Source of the DNA: Halomonas sp. McH1-25
GTDB taxonomy: Bacteria; Pseudomonadota; Gammaproteobacteria; Pseudomonadales; Halomonadaceae
Assembly (NCBI RefSeq): GCF_022348165.1
Contig: NZ_JAKRFI010000001.1
Coordinates: forward strand, 806,001-870,000
DNA length: 64,000 nucleotides
Direction: 5' to 3'
Part shown: in pieces, positions 20,995 to 29,861 of the stretch
Numbering within the stretch: position 1 is the stretch's first letter
Layout: each line of letters opens with the position of its first letter
Program-made: the position numbers and the translations under genes
The notes under the pieces: model-generated
Database searches by the model: none
Seen by the model: only the letters and a program-made list of their open reading frames with translations
What the model was told of the DNA's origin: nothing

Positions 20995-21975
20995 ATGACA
21001 GTCAATGCCGACTTCGCTTTTCGCGCCAGCGCTCGACGCACCCTGGACCTGGAACAGCAGGCCGTCGCCGCGCTCGCAGCCAAGCTCTCCGAGGACTTCG
21101 ATGATGCCTGCCGGCTGATGCTGGCATGCCAGGGGCGTGTCGTGGTCACCGGCATGGGCAAGTCGGGGCACATCGCTCGCAAGATCGCCGCCACCTTGGC
21201 AAGCACCGGCACCCCGGCGTTTTTCGTGCATCCCGGCGAAGCCAGTCACGGCGATCTCGGCATGATCACGCCCAGGGATGTCGTGCTCGCACTGTCCAAT
21301 TCGGGCGAGACCAGTGAAGTCACCGCCCTACTCCCCCTATTGAAGCGCATGGGCACGCCGTTGGTGAGCATGACCGGACGCCCGGGCTCGACCCTGGCAA
21401 AACATGCCGAGGCGCATCTCGATGCTGGCGTGGCGCGTGAGGCATGCCCGCTGGATCTGGCCCCGACCTCGTCGACGACTGCCGCTCTGGCGCTCGGCGA
21501 CGCGCTGGCCGTTGCCCTGCTCGAGGCGCGTGGATTCACCGCCGAAGAATTTGCCTTGTCGCATCCCGGCGGCAGTCTGGGACGACGCCTGTTGCTCAAG
21601 GTCGAGGATCTCATGCATGGCGGGGACCGCCTGCCCAGCGTCCCGCTCGGCAGTCCGTTGCGCGACGCACTGCTGGAGATCACTCGCCAAGGGTTAGGAT
21701 TCACCTGTGTCGTCGACGATGCCAATCGGCTGGCAGGCGTCTATACCGATGGCGATCTGCGCCGCACCCTGGACCATTATAGTGACCTGCGCCGCCTGCG
21801 GGTCGATGACGTGATGACTCGCGGCGGCAAGCGGGTTCGTCCCGGCATGTTGGCCGCCGAGGCGGTGAAGATCATGGAGGACAATCGCATCACAGCCCTG
21901 GCGGTGGTCGATGACGACGATCATCCAGTCGGCGCATTGCATATGCACGATCTGCTTACCAGCGGTGTCATATGA
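20995..21975 (+). CDS. kdsD: D-arabinose 5-phosphate isomerase KdsD
   Basis: KdsD converts ribulose 5-phosphate to arabinose 5-phosphate, the first step towards the KDO sugar of lipopolysaccharide. The 326-residue protein has an N-terminal SIS domain (VVVTGMGKSGHIARKIAATL; ALSNSGETSEV) and two CBS domains (about residues 210-325). The histidine-containing HPGEASHGDLGMI and the segment LSHPGGSLGRRLL are family markers. It is followed by kdsC and the lpt genes, the usual order. Confidence 0.96.
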   Translation: MTVNADFAFRASARRTLDLEQQAVAALAAKLSEDFDDACRLMLACQGRVVVTGMGKSGHIARKIAATLASTGTPAFFVHPGEASHGDLGMITPRDVVLALSNSGETSEVTALLPLLKRMGTPLVSMTGRPGSTLAKHAEAHLDAGVAREACPLDLAPTSSTTAALALGDALAVALLEARGFTAEEFALSHPGGSLGRRLLLKVEDLMHGGDRLPSVPLGSPLRDALLEITRQGLGFTCVVDDANRLAGVYTDGDLRRTLDHYSDLRRLRVDDVMTRGGKRVRPGMLAAEAVKIMEDNRITALAVVDDDDHPVGALHMHDLLTSGVI

Positions 21976-22135
21976 GACACTTGACGGCCTAGCTACCGAC
22001 AGGATTGCCCGCCTTCCCTCACAATGCCAGGCGACAACAGGTAAACTTTTGCGCCCCCAGCGAGTTTTGCCAGCGGCGCGGGAGCCTGCCACGCTCGTTG
22101 GGCCACCACGGATAGCCTATTAAGGAGAGCAAGCC

Positions 22136-22693
22136 ATGGTACTCGACCCACGCCTTAACAGTCCCGGCCTGATCGAACGGGCGCGCCACATTCGCCTGCT
22201 CGTCCTGGATGTCGATGGCGTCATGACCGATGGTCAGCTCTATTTCCAGGCCGATGGTCAGGAACTCAAGGCCTTCAATACCCAAGACGGCCTTGGCATC
22301 AAGCTGCTGCAACGCTCCGGCGTCAAGGTAGCGATCATCACCGGGCGCGAGTCACCCATGGTCAGCCAGCGGGCGGCCGCCTTGGGTATCGAGCACGTCA
22401 TCCAGGGCCGGGACGATAAGCTCGAGGTTCTGAAAGGCTTGCTGGCGCAACTCGGCATGGATTTTTTCCAAGTCGCCTATTGCGGTGACGATTTCCCCGA
22501 CCTGCCATCCATCCGCCAGGTCGGACTCGGGATCAGCGTTCCCAACGCACCCACCTACATCCGTGAACATGCTGCATGGGTCACGACACGCCGCGGTGGC
22601 GATGGCGCCGTTCGTGAGGTCTGCGACGGCTTGCTACAGATGCAAGGACACTGGGCCTCCGTTCTTGATACCTTCCTGTACGGGCAGCACTGA
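22136..22693 (+). CDS. kdsC: KDO 8-phosphate phosphatase KdsC
   Basis: KdsC removes phosphate from KDO 8-phosphate. The 185-residue HAD-superfamily protein has the nucleophile motif LDVDGVMTDG, the second motif IITGRES and the third motif YCGDDFPDLP. It is a small C0-type HAD enzyme without a cap domain, as expected for KdsC. AAGGAGAG precedes the ATG. It lies three bases before lptC. The 160 bases between kdsD and kdsC show no convincing gene. Confidence 0.96.
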   Translation: MVLDPRLNSPGLIERARHIRLLVLDVDGVMTDGQLYFQADGQELKAFNTQDGLGIKLLQRSGVKVAIITGRESPMVSQRAAALGIEHVIQGRDDKLEVLKGLLAQLGMDFFQVAYCGDDFPDLPSIRQVGLGISVPNAPTYIREHAAWVTTRRGGDGAVREVCDGLLQMQGHWASVLDTFLYGQH

Positions 22694-22695
22694 CC

Positions 22696-23274
22696 ATGGC
22701 TTGGCGACTGCGTAAACCTTCCGCCAGAGTGTGGCTGGTCCTGCTGTTGCTTGCTCTCGGTGGGGTACTCGCCATCATCGAGCAACGTGACGTCTCCCTG
22801 CCGGGACCGGTCCCGCATGACGCCGCGGGCGAACCGGACTTTTACCTGGAAGGGGCACGCATGACGCGTTTCGATGCCCGGGGACAAGCTTATCAACGCC
22901 TGGACACCCCGCGCCTCGTGCATACCCCCGTAGATGATGTAACGCGCGCCGAGTCCCCACGTATCCGGATCTTCGACGAGGAGGGCCGGATCTGGTTCGC
23001 ACGCGGCGAAACGGGCACCTTGGGCGCTGGCGGCAACCCTTTGACCCTGCGCGGCGACGCCCAACTGGAAGCGCCCGATGAGGGCTGGCGACTCAACACC
23101 GAGACGTTGGTCTACGACAATGTCACCAGCCATGCCTGGAGCGAAAGCGAGGCGCTGTTGCGCCAATACGAACAGCGGGTGCGCGGTGAACGCTTCGATG
23201 CCTGGATCGACGAAGGCCGCATGCGCCTGACCGACAACGTACGCGGCTTTCACCCCCCGATAAACGAGGAATGA
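22696..23274 (+). CDS. lptC: LPS export protein LptC
   Basis: LptC is the bitopic inner-membrane protein that passes lipopolysaccharide from LptBFG to LptA. The 192-residue protein has one N-terminal helix (WLVLLLLALGGVLAIIEQR) followed by a periplasmic beta-jellyroll (DFYLEGARMTRFDARGQAYQ; TLRGDAQLEAPDEGWRLNTE). Sequence conservation in this family is low, and the call also rests on position between kdsC and lptA. Confidence 0.93.
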   Translation: MAWRLRKPSARVWLVLLLLALGGVLAIIEQRDVSLPGPVPHDAAGEPDFYLEGARMTRFDARGQAYQRLDTPRLVHTPVDDVTRAESPRIRIFDEEGRIWFARGETGTLGAGGNPLTLRGDAQLEAPDEGWRLNTETLVYDNVTSHAWSESEALLRQYEQRVRGERFDAWIDEGRMRLTDNVRGFHPPINEE

Positions 23275-23279
23275 GGATC

Positions 23280-23813
23280 ATGACGCTTGCATTGCCCGCC
23301 AAAGCAGCCATCGCCGGGCTCGGCCTAACCCTGCTGGGTCTTGTCAGTTCCGTTGCCAACGCGTTGGAAAGCGATGCCAGCGCGCCGATAGAAATCGTCG
23401 CGGATCGCCTCGAACTCGACAACCGGGCGGGCACTGCGGTTTATATTGGCGACGTGGAAATGCAGCAGGGCAGCATGAAACTGACGGCGGACCGGGTCGA
23501 GATCGAACGCAACGACCAGGGAGAGGTTTCTCTCGTGACCGCCATCGGCGAAAGCGAGCGCGCCTATCTCGAGCAGAAGCCTGCTCCCGACGACCCGATC
23601 GTCCGGGGATGGGGGCGCACCGTTATCTATCATGCCGATCAGCGTCGCGTGGAACTCATCGATCAGGCGGAACTGCACCAGGGTGGCGACACCTTCCGTG
23701 GCGCCTATGTCGAGTATTTCCTGGACCGTCGCCAGGTACAGGCCCGCTCCGAGACCGGCGGCGGTGAGCGCGAACGCGTACGCATGACGCTGACACCTCA
23801 GAGCGCCCAGTGA
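23280..23813 (+). CDS. lptA: Periplasmic LPS transport protein LptA
   Basis: LptA polymerises into the periplasmic bridge that carries lipopolysaccharide to the outer membrane. The 177-residue protein has a signal peptide (cleavage likely near VANALES) and the OstA-like domain ([40 protein letters not shown]). ATG 23280 is preferred because GAGGA at 23266-23270 lies nine bases away; the in-frame ATG 23271 touches that site directly and overlaps the lptC stop. Confidence 0.95.
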   Translation: MTLALPAKAAIAGLGLTLLGLVSSVANALESDASAPIEIVADRLELDNRAGTAVYIGDVEMQQGSMKLTADRVEIERNDQGEVSLVTAIGESERAYLEQKPAPDDPIVRGWGRTVIYHADQRRVELIDQAELHQGGDTFRGAYVEYFLDRRQVQARSETGGGERERVRMTLTPQSAQ

Positions 23814-23833
23814 CGGACAGGAGTCGCGAACCG

Positions 23834-24559
23834 ATGAAAACCTTGTCAGCTAGACACCTGGCCAAGAGCTACAAGAACCGACGTGTGGTCAAGGACATCA
23901 GCCTTACCATTGGTCAGGGCAGTATCGTGGGTCTGCTCGGTCCCAACGGCGCCGGCAAGACGACCTCTTTCTACATGATCGTCGGCCTGGTACGGGCGGA
24001 TGCCGGTACCGTCAGCATCGACGAACAGGACCTGACCCACGCTGCCATGCACCTGCGTGCGCGTGCCGGCATCGGCTACTTGCCTCAGGAAGCCTCGATC
24101 TTTCGCAAGCTGTCGGTGGCCGACAATATCCTGGCAATTCTCGAGACGCGCAAGGAGCTCGACAAGGCCCAACGCCATGCGCAACTGGAACGCTTGCTCG
24201 AGGAATTTCACGTCACCCATATCCGCGACAATCTGGGGATGAGCCTGTCCGGCGGTGAGCGTCGACGCGTCGAAATCGCCCGCTCGCTGGCCACCGATCC
24301 GGCATTCATCCTGCTCGACGAACCCTTCGCCGGGGTCGATCCCATCTCGGTGGGCGAAATAAAAAGCATCATCCGCCAGCTGCGTGCGCGTGGCATCGGC
24401 ATACTGATTACTGACCACAACGTCCGCGAGACGCTCGATATCTGCGATAACGCCTATATCGTCGGTGACGGCCAGATCATCGCAGAAGGTAATGCCGAGG
24501 CCATCCTGGCCAGCCAGAAGGTACGTCAGGTCTACCTTGGCGACGAATTTCGCCTCTGA
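23834..24559 (+). CDS. lptB: LPS export ATPase LptB
   Basis: LptB is the ATPase of the LptB2FG extractor. From ATG 23834 the protein is 241 residues, the same as E. coli LptB, with CAGGAG upstream; a GTG at 23810 is in frame but overlaps the lptA stop. Motifs are Walker [12 protein letters not shown], signature [15 protein letters not shown], Walker [14 protein letters not shown] and switch [10 protein letters not shown]. The rpoN gene follows after about 150 bases without a recognisable gene. Confidence 0.97.
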   Translation: MKTLSARHLAKSYKNRRVVKDISLTIGQGSIVGLLGPNGAGKTTSFYMIVGLVRADAGTVSIDEQDLTHAAMHLRARAGIGYLPQEASIFRKLSVADNILAILETRKELDKAQRHAQLERLLEEFHVTHIRDNLGMSLSGGERRRVEIARSLATDPAFILLDEPFAGVDPISVGEIKSIIRQLRARGIGILITDHNVRETLDICDNAYIVGDGQIIAEGNAEAILASQKVRQVYLGDEFRL

Positions 24560-24712
24560 CCATCGCATGGCGCAGATTGCCCCGGGCAGCCCCAAGCCTG
24601 CGTATGGAGGCACTCCTTCTTTTCGTGGCATGGATATTGCTTTTACGCTTGCAAGCTGGCGCTGCCAGGGATACCGTGTCGGGCACAACCTGGCAACGAA
24701 TCCGTTTCCACT

Positions 24713-26125
24713 ATGGCAATGAAACCTACGTTGCAGCTTCGCGTCGGCACTCAGCTGACCATGACGCCACAGTTGCAGCAGGCAATCCAACTCCTGCAGT
24801 TGTCGACCCTGGACCTGCGCCAGGAGATTCAGCAGGCCTTGGACTCCAATCCCATGCTGGAGCTAGAAGAGGACTTTGGCGAAACGGCTGTCAGCGAGCC
24901 GGCCGAGGATGACTGGGCCAGCGACATTCCCGATGATCTCGCCACCGACAGCGATTGGTCGGACACTTACCAAGATGTCGTCGGCAGCGGTGGCAGCGAA
25001 GAAGGCCCCGATTTCGAACGCAATGCCGCAGGAGTCAGCCTCCAGGGTCACCTCTTGTGGCAGTTGAACATGATCGACTTGCCCGAGCGCAGCCGGATCA
25101 TCGCCGAAAGCCTGATCGATGCTGTCAGCCCATCCGGCTACCTAGACGTCGACCTCGACACCCTGACCGAAGGCCTGCGCGAACAGGGAATGACAGGACT
25201 GAAGACCGTCGATGTCGAACAGGTACTCGTGCAAATCCAGCAATTCGACCCCACCGGTGCATGTGCCCGCGACCTGCGCGAGTGCCTGCTGCTACAGCTC
25301 GGCGCTCTACCCGACGAGACGCCTCTACTGCCCCAGGCCAAGCGGCTGGTCCGCCAGTTTCTAGAAGCTCTGGCCGGTGACGATCGCAAGTTGCTCAAGC
25401 GGCGCCTACGCCTCGACGATGAGCAACTGGATAGCGTCATCGCCCTGATTCGTAGTCTCGATCCGCGGCCTGGCCAAGCCTTCGACGACAGCAGCAGCGA
25501 CTACGTCATTCCCGATCTGCTGGCTCGCCACAGCCGCGAGGGATGGCGCATCGAGCTGAACCCGGAAGCCATGCCGCGCCTGCGCATCCAACCGGATTAC
25601 GCCGCCCTGATTCGGCGTGCCGACAAGAGCGACGACAACACTTTCATGAAGCAGCACTTGCAGGAAGCGCGCTGGCTGATCAAGAGTCTGTCCAGTCGTA
25701 ACGACACGCTGCTCAAGGTGGGGCGCGAGATCATGGCGCGCCAGCTGGATTTTCTCGAGCGAGGCGAGGAAGCCATGAAACCGCTGATCCTGGCCGACAT
25801 CGCCCAGGTAGTGGACATGCATGAGTCGACCATCTCGCGGGTCACCACGCAGAAGTTCATCCACACGCCACGCGGCGTCTTCGAGCTGAAGTACTTTTTC
25901 TCCAGCCAGGTCGGCGGTGGCGAAGGCGACGCTCACTCCAGCACGGCAATCCGCGCCAAGCTCAAGAAGCTCATCGGCGAGGAGTCGCCGCGCAAACCGC
26001 TTTCGGACAGCAAACTCGTCGACCTGCTCGCCGCCGACGGCATCAAGGTCGCTCGTCGCACCGTGGCGAAGTATCGCGAAGCACTCGGCATTCCCTCTTC
26101 CAGCGAGCGCAAACGCTTGGCCTGA
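24713..26125 (+). CDS. rpoN: RNA polymerase sigma-54 factor
   Basis: Sigma-54 directs RNA polymerase to -24/-12 promoters that need an AAA+ activator. The 470-residue protein has region I (LTMTPQLQQAIQLLQLSTLDL), the acidic linker (residues 45-100), the core-binding and helix-turn-helix regions (VDMHESTISRVTTQKFIHTP) and the RpoN box ARRTVAKYRE near the C-terminus. The second in-frame Met at 24719 matches the conserved start MKPxLxL better. It is followed by hpf, ptsN, rapZ and ptsO, the standard rpoN neighbourhood. Confidence 0.97.
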   Translation: MAMKPTLQLRVGTQLTMTPQLQQAIQLLQLSTLDLRQEIQQALDSNPMLELEEDFGETAVSEPAEDDWASDIPDDLATDSDWSDTYQDVVGSGGSEEGPDFERNAAGVSLQGHLLWQLNMIDLPERSRIIAESLIDAVSPSGYLDVDLDTLTEGLREQGMTGLKTVDVEQVLVQIQQFDPTGACARDLRECLLLQLGALPDETPLLPQAKRLVRQFLEALAGDDRKLLKRRLRLDDEQLDSVIALIRSLDPRPGQAFDDSSSDYVIPDLLARHSREGWRIELNPEAMPRLRIQPDYAALIRRADKSDDNTFMKQHLQEARWLIKSLSSRNDTLLKVGREIMARQLDFLERGEEAMKPLILADIAQVVDMHESTISRVTTQKFIHTPRGVFELKYFFSSQVGGGEGDAHSSTAIRAKLKKLIGEESPRKPLSDSKLVDLLAADGIKVARRTVAKYREALGIPSSSERKRLA

Positions 26126-26188
26126 CCGGCGACACGGCGACACCAAGACGGCACACACGGACGTGTCCCCCCCTCGTTTCCCCATCAG

Positions 26189-26225
26189 ACTCGACCCAAC
26201 GTCTTATTCTCGATCCGAGTCGAGT
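26189..26225 (+). terminator. Inverted repeat after rpoN, possible terminator
   Basis: ACTCGAC (26189-26195) and GTCGAGT (26219-26225) form 7-base arms around a 23-base loop, followed by GTTTTACC. It sits between rpoN and the hpf promoter. The long loop makes it a weak terminator candidate; it could instead be a control site. Confidence 0.3.
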
Positions 26226-26238
26226 GTTTTACCGGGGG

Positions 26239-26266
26239 TTTGCTACGCTTCAAAAAGGGTTACAAT
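26239..26266 (+). promoter_or_regulatory. Candidate promoter of hpf-ptsN
   Basis: TACAAT (26261-26266) is a good -10 box, with TTTGCT (26239-26244) 16 bases upstream. The predicted start gives a leader of about 26 bases before hpf, letting hpf be expressed apart from rpoN. Confidence 0.5.
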
Positions 26267-26298
26267 CGAGTTGCCAACCGCAGGAACAGGAGCGTGAC

Positions 26299-26607
26299 AT
26301 GCAAGTCAATATCACCGGTCATCATGTCGAACTGACCGACGCATTGCGTGACTACGTGAACGAGAAGCTTGCCCGCTTGGAGCGTCACTACGATAACATT
26401 ACCAACGTTCAGGTAACGCTCTCGATCGAGAAGGAACGCCACCAGGCTGCCTGTACACTGCATGCCGCCGGTGCCGACTTGCATGCCGTGGCTCAGGATG
26501 GCGACATGTACGCCGCCATCGATGCACTCGCCGACAAGCTCGATCGTCAACTCGTGAAACATAAGGAAAAAGCTCAGGCACGCGCCCAAGGCGCCGATGC
26601 CCGCTGA
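26299..26607 (+). CDS. hpf: Ribosome hibernation promoting factor, short form
   Basis: HPF binds the decoding region of idle ribosomes and helps form 100S dimers in stationary phase. The 102-residue frame from ATG 26299 (CAGGAG seven bases upstream) is the short type without the C-terminal dimerisation domain. Motifs are MQVNITGHHVELTDALRDYV and HAVAQDGDMYAAIDALADKL. The longer in-frame start at 26224 would include the promoter region and is rejected. Confidence 0.95.
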   Translation: MQVNITGHHVELTDALRDYVNEKLARLERHYDNITNVQVTLSIEKERHQAACTLHAAGADLHAVAQDGDMYAAIDALADKLDRQLVKHKEKAQARAQGADAR

Positions 26608-26613
26608 CTTCCC

Positions 26614-27105
26614 ATGAATCTGGAATCCATCCTGCCCCCCGAGCGCATCCTTTATGCGGTGCCCGGGGGAAGCAAGAAACGCGTACTGGAATTTTTCAGT
26701 ACCTTTATCGCTCAAAACACACCCAGCCTGGATAGCCAGGAAGTATTCAGCCGCCTGATCGGGCGCGAGCGTCTGGGTAGCACCGGCATCGGCAATGGCG
26801 TGGCCATTCCGCATGCCAGGGATGCCCACTGCAAGGCGCCCGTGGCCGGATTCCTCAAGCTTCAGGAACCCATCGACTTCGATGCCGTCGATGGCGAGCC
26901 GGTGGATCTGGTGTTCGTACTGCTGGTTCCCGAAGCTGCTGACGAGACGCATCTGGCCTTGCTGGCGCAGGTTGCCAGCGTAATGAACGATACCGAAACC
27001 CGGGCCCAGTTGCGCCGTAGCGAAAGTCAACGGCAACTGTACGACGTGCTCATCCAGGCCATTCAGCGCCTCGGTTCAAGCGATCAGGGCGGTCAAGCTT
27101 CCTGA
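26614..27105 (+). CDS. ptsN: Nitrogen PTS enzyme IIA (EIIA-Ntr)
   Basis: EIIA-Ntr is the terminal acceptor of the regulatory nitrogen phosphotransferase system and controls potassium and other responses by direct binding. The 163-residue protein has the phosphorylated-His motif GNGVAIPHAR, preceded by RERLGSTGIG. The partner NPr (ptsO) is 0.9 kb downstream. The enzyme I-Ntr gene (ptsP) is not in the window. It follows hpf by six bases. Confidence 0.96.
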   Translation: MNLESILPPERILYAVPGGSKKRVLEFFSTFIAQNTPSLDSQEVFSRLIGRERLGSTGIGNGVAIPHARDAHCKAPVAGFLKLQEPIDFDAVDGEPVDLVFVLLVPEAADETHLALLAQVASVMNDTETRAQLRRSESQRQLYDVLIQAIQRLGSSDQGGQAS

Positions 27106-27167
27106 CACGGAGCTTGCCGCTACAGCCCTAGTCCATTTATCCATCACACCAGGAGGGAGCCGCGCTC

Positions 27168-28061
27168 ATGCAGCTCGTCATCATCAGTGGTCGCTCCGGC
27201 TCGGGAAAGTCGATTGCCCTCCAGGCGCTCGAGGACCTGGGGTTCTACGCTATCGACAACCTGCCAGCCATGTTGCTCGACGCCCTGATCGATGAACTGC
27301 AACAGGACGAGGCCAAGCGTACCAGCATTGCAGTGAGTATCGACGTCCGTAACCTGCCGGCCGCCCTCAAGCGCTTCCCGTCCCTGCTCGAAGTCATACG
27401 CGCCCGAGGCATTCAGTGCCAGGTGGTTTATCTCACCGCCGATGTCAAAGTGCTATTGGAGCGCTATTCGGCCACGCGCCGACGTCATCCGCTGACCCGC
27501 GACAGCGAGATGACCCTGGCAGAGGCGATCGAGTCCGAGGAGACCGCCCTCTCTCGCATACACGACATCGCCGATCTTGTCATCGACACCTCGCAGCTAT
27601 CGGTACATGACCTGCGTGGGCGCATCGCCGAGCAGGTCGCGAACTATTCCAGCGGCCAGCTGATGCTGACGTTCGAATCGTTCGGCTTCAAGCGCGGCGT
27701 ACCCCTGGATGCCGATACGGTCTTCGATGCACGCTGCTTGCCCAATCCCTACTGGGATCCGCGCCTGCGCAAGTTCAACGGACGCGACAGCGAAATCATC
27801 GAGTTCCTCGAGGATTACCCCGATGTCACCGCATTGGCCAATGACATTCGCGACTGGCTGGAACGTTGGCTTCCGGCCTATCTGGCCAGTAACCGCAGTT
27901 ATCTGACAGTCGCGATCGGCTGCACCGGCGGGCAGCACCGTTCGGTCTATCTCGCCGAATACCTGGCACGTCACTTTTCCTCCCACTATCGGGTGCGTCT
28001 GCGCCATCGGGAGTTAGGGATCCATACAGCCGTGGAGGACGATGCCGATGCCCCAGCGTGA
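27168..28061 (+). CDS. rapZ: RNase adaptor protein RapZ
   Basis: RapZ is a nucleotide-binding protein that in E. coli binds the small RNA GlmZ and delivers it to RNase E, adjusting glucosamine-6-phosphate synthesis. The 297-residue protein has an N-terminal P-loop (IISGRSGSGKSIALQALED) and a C-terminal domain with GVPLDADTVFDARCLPNP and IGCTGGQHRSVYLAEYLA. AGGAGGGAG precedes the ATG. It overlaps ptsO by up to 20 bases. Confidence 0.96.
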   Translation: MQLVIISGRSGSGKSIALQALEDLGFYAIDNLPAMLLDALIDELQQDEAKRTSIAVSIDVRNLPAALKRFPSLLEVIRARGIQCQVVYLTADVKVLLERYSATRRRHPLTRDSEMTLAEAIESEETALSRIHDIADLVIDTSQLSVHDLRGRIAEQVANYSSGQLMLTFESFGFKRGVPLDADTVFDARCLPNPYWDPRLRKFNGRDSEIIEFLEDYPDVTALANDIRDWLERWLPAYLASNRSYLTVAIGCTGGQHRSVYLAEYLARHFSSHYRVRLRHRELGIHTAVEDDADAPA

Positions 28062-28317
28062 GCTGATCCTGGTCAATCAGCGGGGGCTGCATGCCCGCGC
28101 GGCGACCAAACTGGTTCAGTGCTGCCAACCCTTCGATGCCAACGTCGTCGTCAATCATCAGGAGCGCGCAGCCGACGCTGCCAATATCATGGCCCTGCTC
28201 ATGCTGGCGGCACCCTGTGGCAGCGTCCTCAAGCTACAGGCCGAAGGCCCCGACGCCGACGCTGTCCTGGATGCCCTCGAGGCCCTGTTCGAGGCGCGCT
28301 TTGACGAAGACGCCTGA
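28048..28317 (+). CDS. ptsO: Phosphocarrier protein NPr (HPr-like)
   Basis: NPr passes phosphate from enzyme I-Ntr to EIIA-Ntr. From ATG 28048 it is 89 residues. The active His is in the motif NQRGLHARAATKL, and the second conserved stretch is ANIMALLMLAAPCGS. ATG 28042 is also in frame, but GGAGG (28034-28038) is only three bases from it and nine from 28048. The gene begins inside the end of rapZ. Confidence 0.93.
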   Translation: MPQRELILVNQRGLHARAATKLVQCCQPFDANVVVNHQERAADAANIMALLMLAAPCGSVLKLQAEGPDADAVLDALEALFEARFDEDA

Positions 28318-28389
28318 ACTCGGCTGCTGAAACATAGCGCCAGCGTTTAGCGAACACCGTTCGCTTTTCCTCGTCAAGCGCTTCGACCA

Positions 28390-28398
28390 TGGTAGAAT
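28390..28398 (+). promoter_or_regulatory. Extended -10 promoter of mgtE
   Basis: TGGTAGAAT (28390-28398) is an extended -10 element without a clear -35. It lies about 40 bases before the mgtE start. Confidence 0.45.
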
Positions 28399-28436
28399 AC
28401 GCGCCTACTGCGGGTCGACAGAGGACGCCGAGCGCC

Positions 28437-29792
28437 ATGAGCAAGAATCCGGAAAAACTTCAGCCCAAACTGGCCAGGCTCAACGAGGCGCTGGAAAGTG
28501 GTGCGTTGGAGCCGGCTCGCCGCATGCTCAATCGCGGTCTTGCGCCCGTCGATGTCGCTCACCTGCTCGAATCGTCACCGCCCAAGGAGCGTAACGTTCT
28601 TTGGGAGCTGATCGAGCCGGAACTGCAAGGCGACGTGCTGCAGTATCTCGGCGAAGACGTCCAGACCGAATTCCTCTACCGCATGGACGCACAGCAGTTG
28701 GTATCGGCGACTGAAAGCCTCGACGTCGACGATTTGGCCGACCTGCTGCAACGGCTGCCTAACACGGTCATTCAGGAAGTGCTCGCCTCAATGGAGGCCC
28801 AGGAGCGTCAGCGCCTGGAGACTGTGCTGTCCTACCCCGAGGACACGGCCGGCGGCCTGATGAATACGGATACGCTGACGATCCGGCCGGACATCACCCT
28901 GGACGTCGTGCTGCGCTATTTACGCCGTCACGAACGCCTGCCCGATGCCACCGACACGCTGCTGGTCGTGACGCGCAGCGACAAGCTGATCGGCAGCCTG
29001 CCCATCAATCGTCTACTGGTTTCCGATCCATCGATGCTGGTACGCGAAGTGATGGATACCGATATGGCGACCATTTCCGCCATGCTGCATGAGACCGACG
29101 TCGCCAACCTGTTCGAGAAGTTCGACCTGATCTCCGCGCCGGTGATCGGAACAGACGGCCACCTATTGGGACGCATCACCATCGATGACGTCGTCGACGT
29201 CATTCGTGAGGGGGCGGAACATCGCATGATGAGCCTCGCCGGTCTCGACGAAGAGGAGGACACGTTCGCCCCGGCCTGGCGAACCAGCCGACGGCGTGCC
29301 GTGTGGCTGGGAATCAACCTGATCACGGCATTCATGGCCGCCGCCGTGATCGGCATGTTCGAAGGAACCATTCAGCAGGTCACGGCCTTGGCCGTACTGA
29401 TGCCGATCGTCGCCAGCATGGGCGGCATCGCAGGCTCCCAGGCACTCACCGTACTCATTCGCGGCATTGCTCTAGGCCACGTTTCAAGTTCCAATCTGCG
29501 CTGGTTGCTCAACCGCGAGCTGATCGTAGGTGCCCTGAATGGGGTGTTGTGGGCTGCCGTGGTCGCCGGCATCGCCGTGCTGTGGTTCAAGGACCTTGCC
29601 CTGGGCGGGATCATAGCGGCAGCGATCGTCATCAACCTGCTGATCGCCGCCTTTTGCGGCACGTTGCTGCCGGTCGCCCTCAAGAAGCTCAAGATCGACC
29701 CGGCGCTATCCGGCAGCGTCATTCTGACGACCGTCACCGACGTCATCGGTTTCATGGCCTTTCTGGGTCTGGCGACGTTGCTCTATCTCTAG
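28437..29792 (+). CDS. mgtE: Magnesium transporter MgtE
   Basis: MgtE is a magnesium-gated magnesium channel. From ATG 28437 the protein is 451 residues. It has the N-terminal superhelical domain (ALEPARRMLNRGLAPVDVAHLL; DDLADLLQRLPNTVIQEVL), two CBS domains at about 140-255 (PEDTAGGLMNTD; GRITIDDVVDVIREGAEH) and five membrane segments with the signature VLMPIVASMGGIAGSQALTV. Upstream residues in the frame would precede the transcription start and are rejected. No M-box riboswitch is visible in the short leader. Confidence 0.95.
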   Translation: MSKNPEKLQPKLARLNEALESGALEPARRMLNRGLAPVDVAHLLESSPPKERNVLWELIEPELQGDVLQYLGEDVQTEFLYRMDAQQLVSATESLDVDDLADLLQRLPNTVIQEVLASMEAQERQRLETVLSYPEDTAGGLMNTDTLTIRPDITLDVVLRYLRRHERLPDATDTLLVVTRSDKLIGSLPINRLLVSDPSMLVREVMDTDMATISAMLHETDVANLFEKFDLISAPVIGTDGHLLGRITIDDVVDVIREGAEHRMMSLAGLDEEEDTFAPAWRTSRRRAVWLGINLITAFMAAAVIGMFEGTIQQVTALAVLMPIVASMGGIAGSQALTVLIRGIALGHVSSSNLRWLLNRELIVGALNGVLWAAVVAGIAVLWFKDLALGGIIAAAIVINLLIAAFCGTLLPVALKKLKIDPALSGSVILTTVTDVIGFMAFLGLATLLYL

Positions 29793-29805
29793 TTGATTTC
29801 GTAGA

Positions 29806-29846
29806 GCCATCATGAGCATCGGTACAAGCCCGATACTCATGGTGGC
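29806..29846. terminator. Hairpin between convergent mgtE and pmbA
   Basis: Arms 29806-29822 and 29830-29846 pair with one mismatch and one G-U around a 7-base loop. No T run follows on either strand, so it may act only as a transcript end or stabiliser. Confidence 0.45.
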
Positions 29847-29861
29847 CCGTTCTCGCTCCGC

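Noticed and set aside
24577-24912. 111-codon plus-strand frame between lptB and rpoN with a hydrophobic start
   Set aside because: It runs out of frame through the start of rpoN and has no ribosome site or conserved residues.
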